Positions 46,401 to 57,112 of a stretch of 64,000 nucleotides of DNA are shown one piece after another. Position numbers and translations under genes: made by a program. The stretch is from Owenia fusiformis (lineage: Eukaryota; Annelida; Polychaeta; Sabellida; Oweniidae): contig CAIIXF020000002.1 of assembly GCA_903813345.2 (NCBI GenBank), positions 26,853,223-26,917,222 of the forward strand. The letters are read 5' to 3'. The notes beneath the pieces are model-generated. The model did no database searches and was not told the origin of the DNA. It worked only from the letters and a program-made list of their open reading frames with translations. Each line of letters begins with the position of its first letter. Within the stretch, counting starts at the first letter, position 1.

Positions 46401-49400
46401 TCATCAATTTTCCACCTATTGTAATTGAAGAAAAAATTGGAAAAATTTGGAGGTATTGGAAATAAGGTCAAGTTACGTTTGCATTAATAGTCTTTTCATC
46501 GCAGGTTAAGTAAATAAAAAGTCAAATGTAAAGAGGCTTTAACACGTAGTTCAATGGGGGAGCTAAGGTGGCCAAACTTATGGAGGGGAGTGTACGACTG
46601 TGTCATAATTCGCATAATAGGCAATTCCATAACAAGCATACCCGTACCCTCATTTTAGGTAAGCCGTAGACAATGAATTTTGACTTATTTATTGGGTCTG
46701 TATGCCTTGTTACAAATATTTAGTTCTAGTGAGGGAATGCCTTACCATGGTTCACGAGATTTTCCCCGATGCCAAGAGGTCGTTATTCATTTCTAGGTTT
46801 CTCATTTCTCATTGTGTACCAAGGGGAAAGGAAATGTGAAGGAAATATTCGCTCTACAAATGTACAGTAATTAAGCATATAATTGAAAAAAATATCACAG
46901 GATAGTTTATGTCATTTGCAATTGATGAGTGTTCACACAACGGGAAACACTATTTTATAAGCACAACTAAGAAAGAATACTTCATGTGTTATCCATAAGT
47001 AATAACCATGACTAACTACTAATTCTCAGGAATAAAAAGTTCACACTAATCATACCTATTGAGAGATAGATAGAGCTTATCCTCGGACCAGTTACGTCTT
47101 ATCCGTGTGTCATATGACTACTTTGTTAATTAACTGAGTAAAGTATTCCAATTTAAAAGTTATGTATGTTTGCATGCAGCAAGCGTTTAATAATTTTTCG
47201 AATATATAATATTGTCCATAAAAGAGTCTGATAATTACAAGTAACTCATGTTAATTATTTTAAAACTATTCTTTACGAATTTATGATAAGTGTTTAATGT
47301 TCAATCATACAAATGCGCAGTCAGTGATTGTTCTCCACACTCACCACTCCCCCTTCCTGACATGAACTATTTTGTAAAACCATTGACAGTGTGGAAAGGA
47401 TTCTTACACTCGAGTGTCAAGGGGGGGGGGGGGCAGTTATAAAAAATATACAAGGCGATGGTTCAAATTGGACAATTTTCAAAACTGCTCAACATGGTGA
47501 AAACTTCACGTTTTTAAAGAATGCTTGCCCGGCGAGGGGTTTGCTCTGGATTGAGAGAGAACAAAAACTTTGAATTAGGATTTTTCCTAATACGTTTATC
47601 AATAATCAAAACAACCTTTTAAACCGTCTCTCTGATTAGACATCATGCCAATTAATACCACGATTGTGTTGACAGGATTAAATATGAAATCTATGGAATT
47701 ATAATTTAATGAACTCAATAGTCTAAATGATAAATAAGTTCATAATTTAGTCTTGGCTGACTAGTCTTGCATCATCAGAGTTGGATTGCAAATACCTCCC
47801 TAAATCAAATATTTAAAATTTACAAATTTACTAGTGTACGGGGTGGGGAAACAAGTCTCCGTCCAACCACTAAAGTTTAAAAGGAAGACTATAGTGTCCC
47901 GTGAATTCATTATAATTATCTTAGACAATAGTGAAGCGGTACAATCATGGGAGTGTTAATTAATTAAATAATTAATTAATCGGAATGCAAGTTTGATTTA
48001 AAATAACTCCTTTGGATGATTTTAATTCTACTAGAATGCGGGGAGTGGAAACAAGTCTCCACTCAAGCACTATAAATATCAAAAGAAAGATTTCAGTACC
48101 CCTTAACTTCACTCCCGGACTTCACTATTCACCACCACCCGTCCCCCTTCCCCAATTATCCCGTATGACCCCAGAATGTTCGTTTCTGTGCCCCCCCCCT
48201 GTTTAACGAAGCCGGTTTAAGCAATTAGAGGCAGAAATAATTCCTAGATGACTTGTCTTTACTGTAATCAAGATGCTACCTAACTGCAGTTTTAAAAGGG
48301 ATAGGTAATTTATCTTTTGTGATAATCTTATTGATTGGTTTGCCAAATATAAGACCCCGTCATAAGACCCTTGTCTCTTATTGTGAAACATGTGTATGCA
48401 TCAAATCCGAGGAATATTACTGTACATTGTGTGAAACAATTCCCCTAAAATTTGTCTTAAACTCAAGCAAATAGCAATATATTTCAACATGTGGAAATTA
48501 TTTATTAACGTAATGTCGGGCACTATAGGTAAACGGGTTTTCAGTTTTGCTCTTTTTTGTCACGCTTAAATTGTGTGCTTTATTTATTTACGATTTGAAA
48601 TTGAAAAGGTGAATTCACGATCCAATAAATCTTATAGTATCATTTAGTGGTCAGCTTATTGTCGGATTTTAAACTTGATATTGTTTATTGGATTGTTATC
48701 TAGATTCTTCTTCTATTTTTTTTATTTGGGAACGTATATTTTTTATTATTAGAGAACCCAGGAAAGCAATACATGTACAACAATTACTATTACTAATTAA
48801 GCTAATGGCCACTTGGCTTTGTGTATTTCCATTCTCATTTATAAAGTTCAAAAGACGAGCGCGTTCTTATAAATAAATAAATGAATAACGCAAACCACGT
48901 TCTTAAAGTTTTTATTCAGAATCGTATTTTATATTCAGTACTTTTTATTATTTATTTAGTTACAGACACAAACGGCACATATAGGTTTGTTGAAAGACCA
49001 TTTCTGCGATGACCAAGGAGCGTATTTTGGTTTTATAACGGGGATATTGCTCGAGCTTGAATAACAAATAAAAGGCATGTTATTATTTCTGTATTCTGTC
49101 TTTTGATTGTGTATTAAGTTGAGCTGCACGCCAAACGTTAAGATTGTTAAAACACTTAAAATTAAACTTTATTCCTTTCAATTTACATAAAAATGAAACA
49201 GATTAGATTCGAATTTCAGTCACACAAGCCACTGGTCAAAGGAAGTACAAATATCTATGTTAATCAAATGTCTGAGAATTTGATAACTGTCGGGGATCCA
49301 ATGTTTATTTTATTGAATCAAACTAAGAAAAGTATAAAGATGAATTTTAAACTTTTAGAGGGAAAAGTCAAATATGCATTGTAACCCTAAAAATAATTCA

Positions 49401-52400
49401 TTAAAGTGTCGTACAGATGTTATAACATTTATATAAATAAAACAAATAAAGCACAACCCTAATGCCCTAATGAATTCATATCGGCGCTTAACGGCCCTTG
49501 CAATAAAAAGGCATCGAAGCAGGGAATGCTTGGTAAATTCTTCTGAGACTGACTTTTGTTATTTCAAAATTGAAATATGCTAAAATCTTTTTCCCTGGGT
49601 TTTACTCTATTTTAGATTTACTAGAAAAATGTTTATATGATGTTGTGATGATTGCGTTTGCTTCTCACGAGTTCATTGAAAAGTTCAGTCGTAAAACTTC
49701 AGAGATCAAAAGACTAATAAGCCACCTGATTGCGAAAGTTTGATTGCATTTCGATCGCCGGGATTTTACAAACGTATTGTTTAAGTAGCGATCGTGTTCT
49801 TGGGATCTTGATAACTTCCTATTTTAAGTTTTGGGTTGGAAGCAATGAGAGTATGTCGGACTTTCTCAAGTCCACATAATGAAACAATAGCCCTTTATAT
49901 GAGTCCAATCGGAATTTGCATAAACATACCAGTTTTATATTGCAAAAAGAACTGTAATTAATAGCCTACATAAAAGCCATCATGATAAATAAAACATAAA
50001 AGCATATATAAAGCCTATTGTTATCAAAACCCATAAATCCTAACCATATAAATATAGTTTTATTGATGACCAAAAACAGATATCAAGGGCGTAGCCAGCT
50101 TCCAGTCAGGGGGAAGTGGGTGCGATCGCCAAAAAGGTTTCGGTTTTCAGTCAGGAGGGTACGGTTGTGGCCTAAACAGCACCCATCGCACCCCCCCCCC
50201 CTCCTGGCTACGCCTATGGATATTTTGGCAACTTTCACGTTTACCCCGCCCCCTAATATTTTTTGCGCCCCCTCTAAATATCAGACCCGTCAGGCGTTGA
50301 GGCATGGAGCAGGATACCCTGACTCCCAAGCTGTGCGACTTCTGGCAACCGCTACACCTATATTCCCGGGGAAAACGCTTTTTCCTTTGAAAAATTGTCA
50401 AATATGGTCGCGTGTGGGCAAACACGGAGGAGGAGGAGAGGGGTGCGTGCATTGCGTGCGATCCCTCATCAGTTGTATACCTTATTTTTGTATGAATTTC
50501 TTCCGAATAGTTATGCTAGAGGGGTTCTGATATTTATTTCTCTTTTCAAATGAAATAATTTCACCCTTGCCCGACTGACTTGTAGATAATGCACGAATCA
50601 AATAGCATGGTCAGGCCCGTAGCCAGGATTTGCCAAGGGGGGGGGGTTCACTTTTTGAAAAATTCCAGGGGGGGGTTCACTTGTGACAATTTTGGTCCAA
50701 CCCCCGAACCCCGCCCGAACCCCCCGAACGCCCCCCTGGCTACGGGCCTGATGGTGATCAGATAATCAGATTGATTCGTATTTTCGCAATCAGATGAATT
50801 AACATCAATTGTTTTCTGTGATTAAAAGGCGGTTTGAAGCTACTTTTACAGGATTTGTAAATTCGCAATCAGACTGGCTCATTTTAATATTTAGTCAGTG
50901 CAAGAGGAGGGGACCATAATGTAGTAGAAAATTGTTTTGATTTCGACACTAACCGAATAATTTATCACAATTGTTAAATACGCAAACAGAGACGGCTTAA
51001 AAATGAGAATAGAGGCAAAAAACTCTATTCATAAAATGTAATTAAAACCCGGGAATTAAAAGCAATTTTAGACTGTTAGATCTCTTCTGTAATCAAGGTG
51101 ATGTTGGTACACTTCCGCCGTTAGAAAAACAAAGACTATATAGCAATTAATCCTTTTGTAATCATTAAATGTTAGATTCTTATTATTTTGTTGGACAATG
51201 TTCAGACTTCTGACCAAGATTAATTCATTTATGTTTGTATTTAAAAAATAGAATTTCAATCAGACAGACGGTTCTAATGAGTTAGAAAAATACATTGTCC
51301 ATTTCCTCTCAAGAAGTTTTCAAAGGTAATCAAGTCGATTTGTTTGAGTGTTTAGCATTGTTTTTCATAACTTGATGCTTCCATGAACAGAATGACTTTG
51401 AAATGAGTTTTTATAATTTTAGCTTTCTATATGAACGTTGTAGTTATGTGATGTAACATCGCCCCCCCCCCCCCACCCAAATTAAGGGTATACAAATTTT
51501 GGTCGAAATGCTTTAACTTGCAATTAAAAGCAATTTTAGACTGTTAGATGATCTCTTGTGTAATCTAGATGATGTTGGTACACTTCCGCATTTAAGAAAA
51601 CAAAGACTAAGGCAAAGAGAACTAAGCAATTAATCCTTTTTTTATCATTAAATGTTAGATTCTTATTTTTTTATTGGACAATATTAAGACAATTATGTCT
51701 CCGATTGTTATGCAGGTATGTGTATAAAATCATGTGAACAACATTATCGTGGAGATTCCCATATTCATTTTCATAATGTCTTACAACTATTTCGCAAATG
51801 ACATAATCCAAAACAATATAATAATGTGGACATAATATTGCAGAACTGACCGAAAAGAAAGGTGGAACAAATCAGATTAAGATATTTTATTTTTGAAATG
51901 CACAAAGGGCAACAGTTCAAGAACAAAAGTTAAAGGCGTTGTGAAATAGATCGTGCTTTTATATGATCCCCTTCTATAGTACCCTACCCTTTGCATTTGT
52001 TCGAGTTTCGTCTTCTCGTAGTTTATGATTAGACTCTGCACGCAGCGTAATAGTGCCCCTATTATCCATGTTCAGGGGCGTAGCCAACTATCAGTCGGGG
52101 GGGGGGGGGGGTGCGATCGCCAAAAAACAATAACGGTTTTCAGTCGGGGGAGGGGGTTGCGATCGTGGCAAAAGCAAGCCAAAAGATGCAACTTCCTTCA
52201 AAATTGAGCTAGTAGCTTCTATCTCTTCTTCTATTTCATGGTTCTATTTTATTGGTTATGCACCGCACCCCTCCCCCTGGCTACGCCTCTGCCTGTCGAG
52301 AGACAAAAAGAGAAGCGAAAAGACTGTTAAAACAAGTACTTCCAATAAATACTTTTACAGTTAATGTGTTTATCAACGACCCTGCTTATCAAATTAATAG

Positions 52401-55121
52401 AATCGAAAACTAAATACTTTCATTACGCAAAAACCGGAGAAATATCTACCTGATTCGCTGGAATAGTCATTAGTCCATATCTGAAGGGAGGTGGAGGGGA
52501 ATGGGTGGCAACAATAAATGTATATAATAGTCCACAATTCCAATAATAAGTATAATACAGTCCATATAATAATATATACTGATAATAATAAAATGATAAT
52601 AGTTACTTATAATGAAAATAATATTACTGATCACAAGTTAAAATATCTGAAACCAGCTATGTGCTAGCATAGACTGATAGAATGCAACTGCCCCACGTTG
52701 ACCTGTGCCTGGGTCTTTGACAGCAGACAACCACGTGACCATCATTTCAACCTACTTAATATTTATGAATGTAAGAAAGCAACGATACAGTCGTCCCACA
52801 AAGACTTTTATGATGCATAAAAAATATTTGTGTCTCTTCCCTTGATCTGCTCAGTTGCTAATTGGACAAAACAAATACAATTTGTGTTGGTGTACATGTA
52901 ATTGATTTATTTAATATTACATAATAATATCAATTAGCAAGTTGGGTAGTCCATATCTGGCCACAAAGATCGCATTGATCAATGAAAGCGAGCTTGTCAC
53001 CCAACCAGATCAAGGGAAAGGAAAGTGGTTTGTGGGCCGATGTACGTTACACATAGTGGGACTACTATAATTTGCACATTATTGGTAAAGGTTTGTTGGT
53101 CCCGACAACAAAATTAATTCAATTATGTATTACCGGTGCGACAGGCGGGACTACTATCATTTGCACATTATCGGTAAACACCTGTTGGTCCAGACAACAA
53201 GATTAATTGAAATTAAATATGTTTTACCAGTGCGATAGTCAGGACTACTACCATGTGCACTATAAGGGTAAACATTAATACGGCCGAGAGTTGATAATGT
53301 TTTAAAATCATTATTACCCAAACGGCCCTTGTTGGTACTGACAACAAGACTAATGAATCAATTTAATGAGGAGAAAACATAGATAAGCAATTTACTAATA
53401 CAAACAAATATTATATTTCGACTGACGTCTTAATAAATTAATTGTCATATTGGATAAATTGGACAAAACAAGCATGTTAATTACTCACTTTCGACTTATC
53501 GCTCGCAAAAATCAGCGAACGCTTCAGATTTTTGTCGAATTTTAGGTTTCCCGTATCAGAGAGGTGTACTCCTTTTAAGTCATAGAGGCTATCTACATTG
53601 TTGTAGAAACCTCGATTAGGGAATACATTAATGCGTCTATTACTTGCTCCAATTTCAGATAGTTTATTATTGAAGAGTAATCGTCTTCTTTCATATTCCC
53701 CATATCCAACTTTTGGACATGTCTATATTACAATTTGCATGCCAAGCTATACTTCAAAAATATAGCATATCGTCCTTTAAGGTAAGGTAGAAAATGTGCG
53801 TTATTACTAATTATATTACATTATTAACTTGTGTTTTATTACAAAAAAAATAATTCTATGGAGGAGAATACAATACGGTGAGATAATAATGGTAATTCGT
53901 ATTAAAGGTACAGTCATACGATTGACGACAGTGATAAGATAATGGTAATTCGTATTAAAGGTACAGTCATACGATTGACGACAGTGATAAAATAATGGTA
54001 ATTCGTATTAAAGGTACAGTCATACGATTGACGACAGTGATAAAATAATGGTAATTCGTATTAAAGGTACAGTCATACGATTGACGACAGTGATAAAATA
54101 ATGGTAATTCGTATTAAAGGTACAGTCATACGATTGACGACAGTGAGATAATAATGGTAATTCGAATTAAAGGTACAGTCATACGATTGACGACAGTGAT
54201 AAAATAATATGGTAATTCGTATTAAAGGTACCGTCATACGATTCGAATGGGAAGGTGACCACAATGTGGTTGTATTGAAGAATAGAAAAGAGTTTGACGA
54301 TTGTGATGTTGGGGACGATGTTGATACAGACTACACACTTGTAGCAGAATACACGCTTAACCAGGTCAAACAAAATTAATTAATTTTCAAAGTGTATTGT
54401 TGTTTTTTGTTTATCACATGTTTCTTTTAAGTTCGTAATTTTATTGTATTTTGTTCTTTATTTTGGCATTCAATACCTTAGTTTACGTATTTTACACTCG
54501 GAAACAGAGTCAGACACAGAATTTCTGGTAAAAGGGTCGAAGGATATTCTCTTTCCTTCCTAGGATTGTTGGTACGCTATGTCCCTTACTCGGCGTATCA
54601 ACGGAGTATGTTAAATTTGAGTGGAGAACGTATTTACAGACCATTTTGTGTTCTGACTATACTAATTTTACAAATTTTAATGACGTCACGCCAAGGTTGG
54701 GATTTCCCTTTTGCAAAAAACAAATGTTGCAAAATTGTCAAACTAGTAATCGTGTGACAGGATAACCAAATCACACAAAGCAAGGACAAGTCATTTTATC
54801 TAGTGACTCGTATTGACAACATAAACTCACGCTTTGCTGTAGATGCATTTATTTACACTGTGATTGATCCGGTAAATGTCAGATTCCAAAGAGGAAGTGG
54901 TCCAAATAACTGTTGCCTAACCACTTTAAATTATTGTTCTAGGTGAAAACATATTACTTTGCGTGTGGTGTGAGCATACATTGTTGTCTAACCACTTTAA
55001 ATTATTGTTCAAGGTGAAAACATATTACTTTGCGTGTGGTGTGAACGATGCTTGTCAGATAGGAGGACAGAAGATAGAAATTCAAGTAATTGAACGCCCA
55101 GATGGACCAATCCCGATGTAG
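37489..55121 (+). CDS. Secreted cupredoxin-domain protein (7 exons)
   Basis: Coding exons: 37489-37510, 38604-38645, 41735-41820, 45044-45254, 45521-45604, 54228-54364, 55014-55121. Phases match at every junction (1,1,0,1,1,0) and the product is 229 residues. Residues 1-21 form a signal peptide (MACRFHLALTLLMCVFGAAIS). About 22-120 is a Cys-containing region, basic and helical (VRKAANTVKKKRILRKC). About 121-222 reads as a plastocyanin-like domain (GTVIRFEWEGDHNVVVL, then YYFACGVNDACQIGGQK). His160 and Cys202 match two type 1 copper ligands. The second ligand histidine (five residues after the Cys in phytocyanins) is Ala207, and the axial position could be Gln213, so copper binding is doubtful. 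AATAAA lies at 55189. The long introns hold nested repeats, and exons 6 and 7 have duplicated 3' splice sites. Function unknown. Confidence 0.75.
38059..38078. promoter_or_regulatory. 20-bp perfect palindrome with E-box
   Basis: GAACGGTCACGTGACCGTTC, centred on CACGTG, in intron 1 of the cupredoxin gene about 550 bp from the start codon. It could be an E-box site or the core of a foldback element. Confidence 0.35.
40005..40505 (+). mobile_element. LINE 3' fragment
   Basis: A 100-codon end of a non-LTR retrotransposon ORF2 (MSSHKLQIEVGRYS..., with the CCHC-like LCSECGVIEDELHFITSC), then a 3' UTR ending in CAATAAAAG(AT)n. The reverse transcriptase and endonuclease are absent (5' truncation). 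Confidence 0.75.
40578..40655. repeat. ~20-bp tandem repeat, four units
   Basis: Units of ATAGATCGCCCACATACT, slightly diverged at the ends. Confidence 0.85.
42310..42420 (-). mobile_element. Possible LINE 3' UTR fragment
   Basis: On the minus strand: CAGGGCCAATAATGCTTCGG, CGTAGGCCCTGTATC, then TTATGAAATAAAG and a short T/A tail. The composition resembles a LINE 3' end; the family is not identified. Confidence 0.3.
42447..43087. repeat. 641-bp direct repeat, copy 1
   Basis: Almost identical to 43330-43970 (offset 883 bp); I found one difference (TTTCATTTATTGG versus TTTCAATTATTGG). It contains an internal repeat of GTACAGTGCCCTTGAGCAGC. It is in intron 3 of the cupredoxin gene. Confidence 0.95.
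43330..43970. repeat. 641-bp direct repeat, copy 2
   Basis: Second copy, 242 bp after the first. It ends exactly where the minus-strand LINE 3' end begins (43971). Confidence 0.95.
43971..44760 (-). mobile_element. LINE 3' fragment with one frameshift
   Basis: Minus-strand ORF2 C-terminus from 44723 (PSYVSNVFEQYKNQ...) with the terminal CCHC-like CKCGHSTESTKHLLLHCP. The frame breaks near 44283, and the last segment (LPSFNLSSFNNRKQEDRVDF...) continues in another frame to a stop at about 44116. The reverse transcriptase core is missing (5' truncation). Confidence 0.8.
45729..46592. mobile_element. Tc1/mariner-type foldback MITE (864 bp), copy 2
   Basis: Ends CACTCCCCTCTATAAGTTTG and CACTCCCCTCCATAAGTTTG (inverted), TA on both flanks. 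Inverted similarity continues for close to 290 bp per arm (CCAATGGGAAAT and its inverse lie near the middle). No transposase. It starts 125 bp after exon 5 of the cupredoxin gene. Confidence 0.82.
47827..48115. repeat. Diverged duplicate units
   Basis: 47827-47912 and 48028-48115 share TACTAG...GCGGGG...GGAAACAAGTCTCC and a similar tail. The rest of 46593-49900 in this intron is AT-rich and empty apart from a poly-G run near 47420. Confidence 0.55.
50084..50216. mobile_element. GGGCGTAGCC MITE, copy 1
   Basis: Ends AGGGCGTAGCCAGC and the inverse GGCTACGCCT, with a G-rich left half and C-rich right half. The 170-codon plus-strand frame running across it is not a gene. Confidence 0.65.
50612..50750. 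mobile_element. GGGCGTAGCC-type MITE, copy 2 (139 bp)
   Basis: Perfect ends CAGGCCCGTAGCCAGG and CCTGGCTACGGGCCTG, with G-run/C-run interior and ATGGT on both sides (possible target duplication). Confidence 0.75.
51057..51700. repeat. Diverged direct duplication
   Basis: 51057-51205 and 51522-51691 share AAAAGCAATTTTAGACTGTT, GATGTTGGTACACTTCCGC and TTAAATGTTAGATTCTTATT, with small indels. Confidence 0.8.
51985..52050 (+). repeat. Dispersed MITE-like repeat, copy B
   Basis: TACCCTTTGCATTTGTTCGA ... TCGTCTTCTCGTAGTTTATG ... GACTCTGCACGCAGCGTA. Same family as 34248 and 58447. Confidence 0.55.
52073..52291. mobile_element. GGGCGTAGCC MITE, copy 3
   Basis: Ends CAGGGGCGTAGCCA and GGCTACGCCTCTG (inverted), with a poly-G tract after the left end and GTGCGATCGCCAAAAA shared with the copy at 50084. 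Confidence 0.7.
53058..53370. repeat. ~90-bp tandem repeat, about 3 units
   Basis: Units start at 53058, 53147 and 53242 (GGACTACTA-CATTTGCAC, TGTTGGTCC-GACAACAAGATTAAT), increasingly diverged. A partial foldback (CCCACAAA...CTTCCCTTGATCTG and its inverse) precedes it at about 52795-53037. Confidence 0.7.
53885..54240. repeat. 53-bp minisatellite copying the exon 6 splice acceptor
   Basis: About seven units of AATGGTAATTCGTATTAAAG|GTACAGTCATACGATTGACG plus ACAGTGATAAAAT. The last unit runs into the real exon 6 of the cupredoxin gene (TTAAAG|GTACCGTCATACGATTCGAA). Every unit carries the acceptor AG and about 16 bases of exon-like sequence. Confidence 0.92.
54911..55052. repeat. 71-bp duplication covering the exon 7 splice acceptor
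   Basis: Copies at 54911-54981 and 54982-55052. Both contain CTAACCACTTTAAATTATTG, an AG, and GTGAAAACATATTACTTTGC. Only the second continues into the complete exon 7; splicing to the first would reach a stop within about 25 codons. Confidence 0.9.
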
Positions 55122-55188
55122 CGAACGACTGTACCAGCCATTAAAGACTTTGTAGAGTTATAGAATGTGATCAAATTCTTCACGTTCA

Positions 55189-55194
55189 AATAAA
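55189..55194 (+). terminator. Polyadenylation signal of the cupredoxin gene
   Basis: AATAAA 68 bp after the stop codon. Confidence 0.6.
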
Positions 55195-55441
55195 AGAAGA
55201 CACTATCAATTTAACTACAATCCATTTTAATTTGGTTGTGTATTACAAGTAATAAAACCTAAAGAATAAGCAATCAAAAGACTTTCTAAAAAATATTTGT
55301 TTTTCAAATTAATTAATGAGCCCGACTACTGCAACATATTGGTATGACCAAGCCGGTGACTACATGTATGACAGTAGAGACAAAGTAAATACTGACAACG
55401 CCAACAGGCATGAATTTGAAAGCAACATCGTTGTCAGTATA

Positions 55442-57112
55442 CAGTAGAACCTGTGTAAGTGGAACACCCTCCGTTCTGCCAAAAAGCGTTCCACTTAGGA
55501 GGTGTTCCGCTTACGGAGGTTTTGGGTTCGCGGGGATTTAACGAACATACAAGATTAAATATAGAGTTGATATGTATCACTGAAAATAAGATTCTCCGAT
55601 CATTGCAGGGCAGCTATATAGCCTTAATTATCCATTTGTTTTACTCAACAAGGTATCTGACATTCTTAATCCTCCTCATTCTGCCAAAATTGTTTTCTGA
55701 CATTCTCAATCCTCCTCATTCTGCCGGTCTCAGACACTAAGATAAGGCAATTAAGTTTTAAAGACTTGTTCCTAATGCTAATAATTCATTTGTTTTTTTT
55801 AACTGACATTCTTAAGCTTACTTATCAAGTATGAAACAAACAGCAAGAGGTAAGAGGCAAGAGCATCACATGTCCATCTCTTAATCCAATTTGCTGAATG
55901 ATAATCTTATGAAATTCTAATTTGCTAATTATCAAATTAATTAGTGGTAGCATCACATGTTGATCTCTACAGGAGGTTAATCCAATTGACTATATGGTAA
56001 TCCATTAAAATCCTAATTTGCCAATTATCACGTTATTACCTGCTTTCATACCCAGGTATCACTGTTGGGGGTTAATTTTGTTTACATAAGTATCACTATT
56101 GAAATTTATTGAAAATTGACTGTTCCACTTAGCAGGTTAATTTTTCAATATGGGGTGTTCACTGTTCAAGTTTGGAGGTGTTCCACTTACAGAGGTTCAA
56201 CTAGAAAACGGCAACTCCACGGAGTAGCAAATCCCAACGAACACTATATAAATCATCAATCTGTACAGTCACAATGTAATATTGACCTTCTACTCTTACC
56301 TTCAATAAATATTTTAAATAATTGTAGTATCATGTAACCATACTTTAAAGATAACTCTAAGTAATGGCGAATTTCTGCTCTAGTCAGCCATTTTGAATTT
56401 TCAGAGGCGCAAATCAGATAAAAACAATGCCATAATTGTGATCTACTCTGAAATTCCTTCAATTTGAGTATAATATAGCCATACTTTTAAGAGATCATAA
56501 AATAATTGCGAAATCCTGCATTAGGCGGCCATTTCGAATTTTTTTAGGCCCGAATCAGAAAAATGCTAGACTATTTGCAATCTACTCTAAATTGCCTTTC
56601 ATTTGAGTATAATAAAGCTATACTTCAAAAACATCTCAAAATTAATGCAAATTCCTGTTTTCCCAACCCCCCATTTACGGCCCCTGGGGGTCAGAGTGAA
56701 AAACCCGGGATATATGTGAAATAGATAGATGTTGTTAATATACTACCAAAATTTCAAATAATAATATTTATTATTTTAGTTTAAAATGAAAATGAAAGAT
56801 TTTTGCGAAAAATTCGCGCCATTTTTTAAACTGGCGGCCATCTGCGTAAAACCATTTTACCAATATACATCTTTCCACCAAATATGAAGAAAATCTGTCG
56901 ACTAGTATTCGAGTTATCTTCCGGACAGACGGACGGACTGACTGACTGACTGACGGACAGACGGACGGAGGGCTTCACTATATCCCTACAGAACTTCGTT
57001 CGTTGGGATAATTAACATTAAGTCAATGGGTTTTTAAAACGGGTTTTTGAAAAAGTGTTCCACTTGAGAGGTGTTCCACTTACAGAGGTGTTCCACTTAG
57101 CAGGTTCTACTG
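55442..57112. mobile_element. TA-flanked inverted-repeat element (1,671 bp), non-coding
   Basis: Ends CAGTAGAACCTG-TAAGTGGAACACC and the inverse, with TA on both sides. Several GTGTTCCACTTA-type subrepeats lie near each end. The interior has a GACTGACTGACTGACGGAC simple tract near 56940 and no transposase frame. Ends of this shape are common among pogo/Tigger-like elements. It begins about 320 bp after the cupredoxin stop codon. Confidence 0.72.

Noticed and set aside
50018-50530. 170-codon plus-strand frame
   Set aside because: It runs across a GGGCGTAGCC MITE and Pro/Arg-rich low-complexity sequence; no domain or splice context.
54228-54373. Exon 6 reading through to the TAA at 54377 as the gene end
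   Set aside because: It would drop the strand with the copper-ligand Cys; splicing at CAG|GTCAAA to 55014 keeps frame and completes the domain.
54943-55013. First exon 7 acceptor copy as the true exon start
   Set aside because: Its frame stops at the second copy before completing the cupredoxin domain; the second copy gives the full domain.
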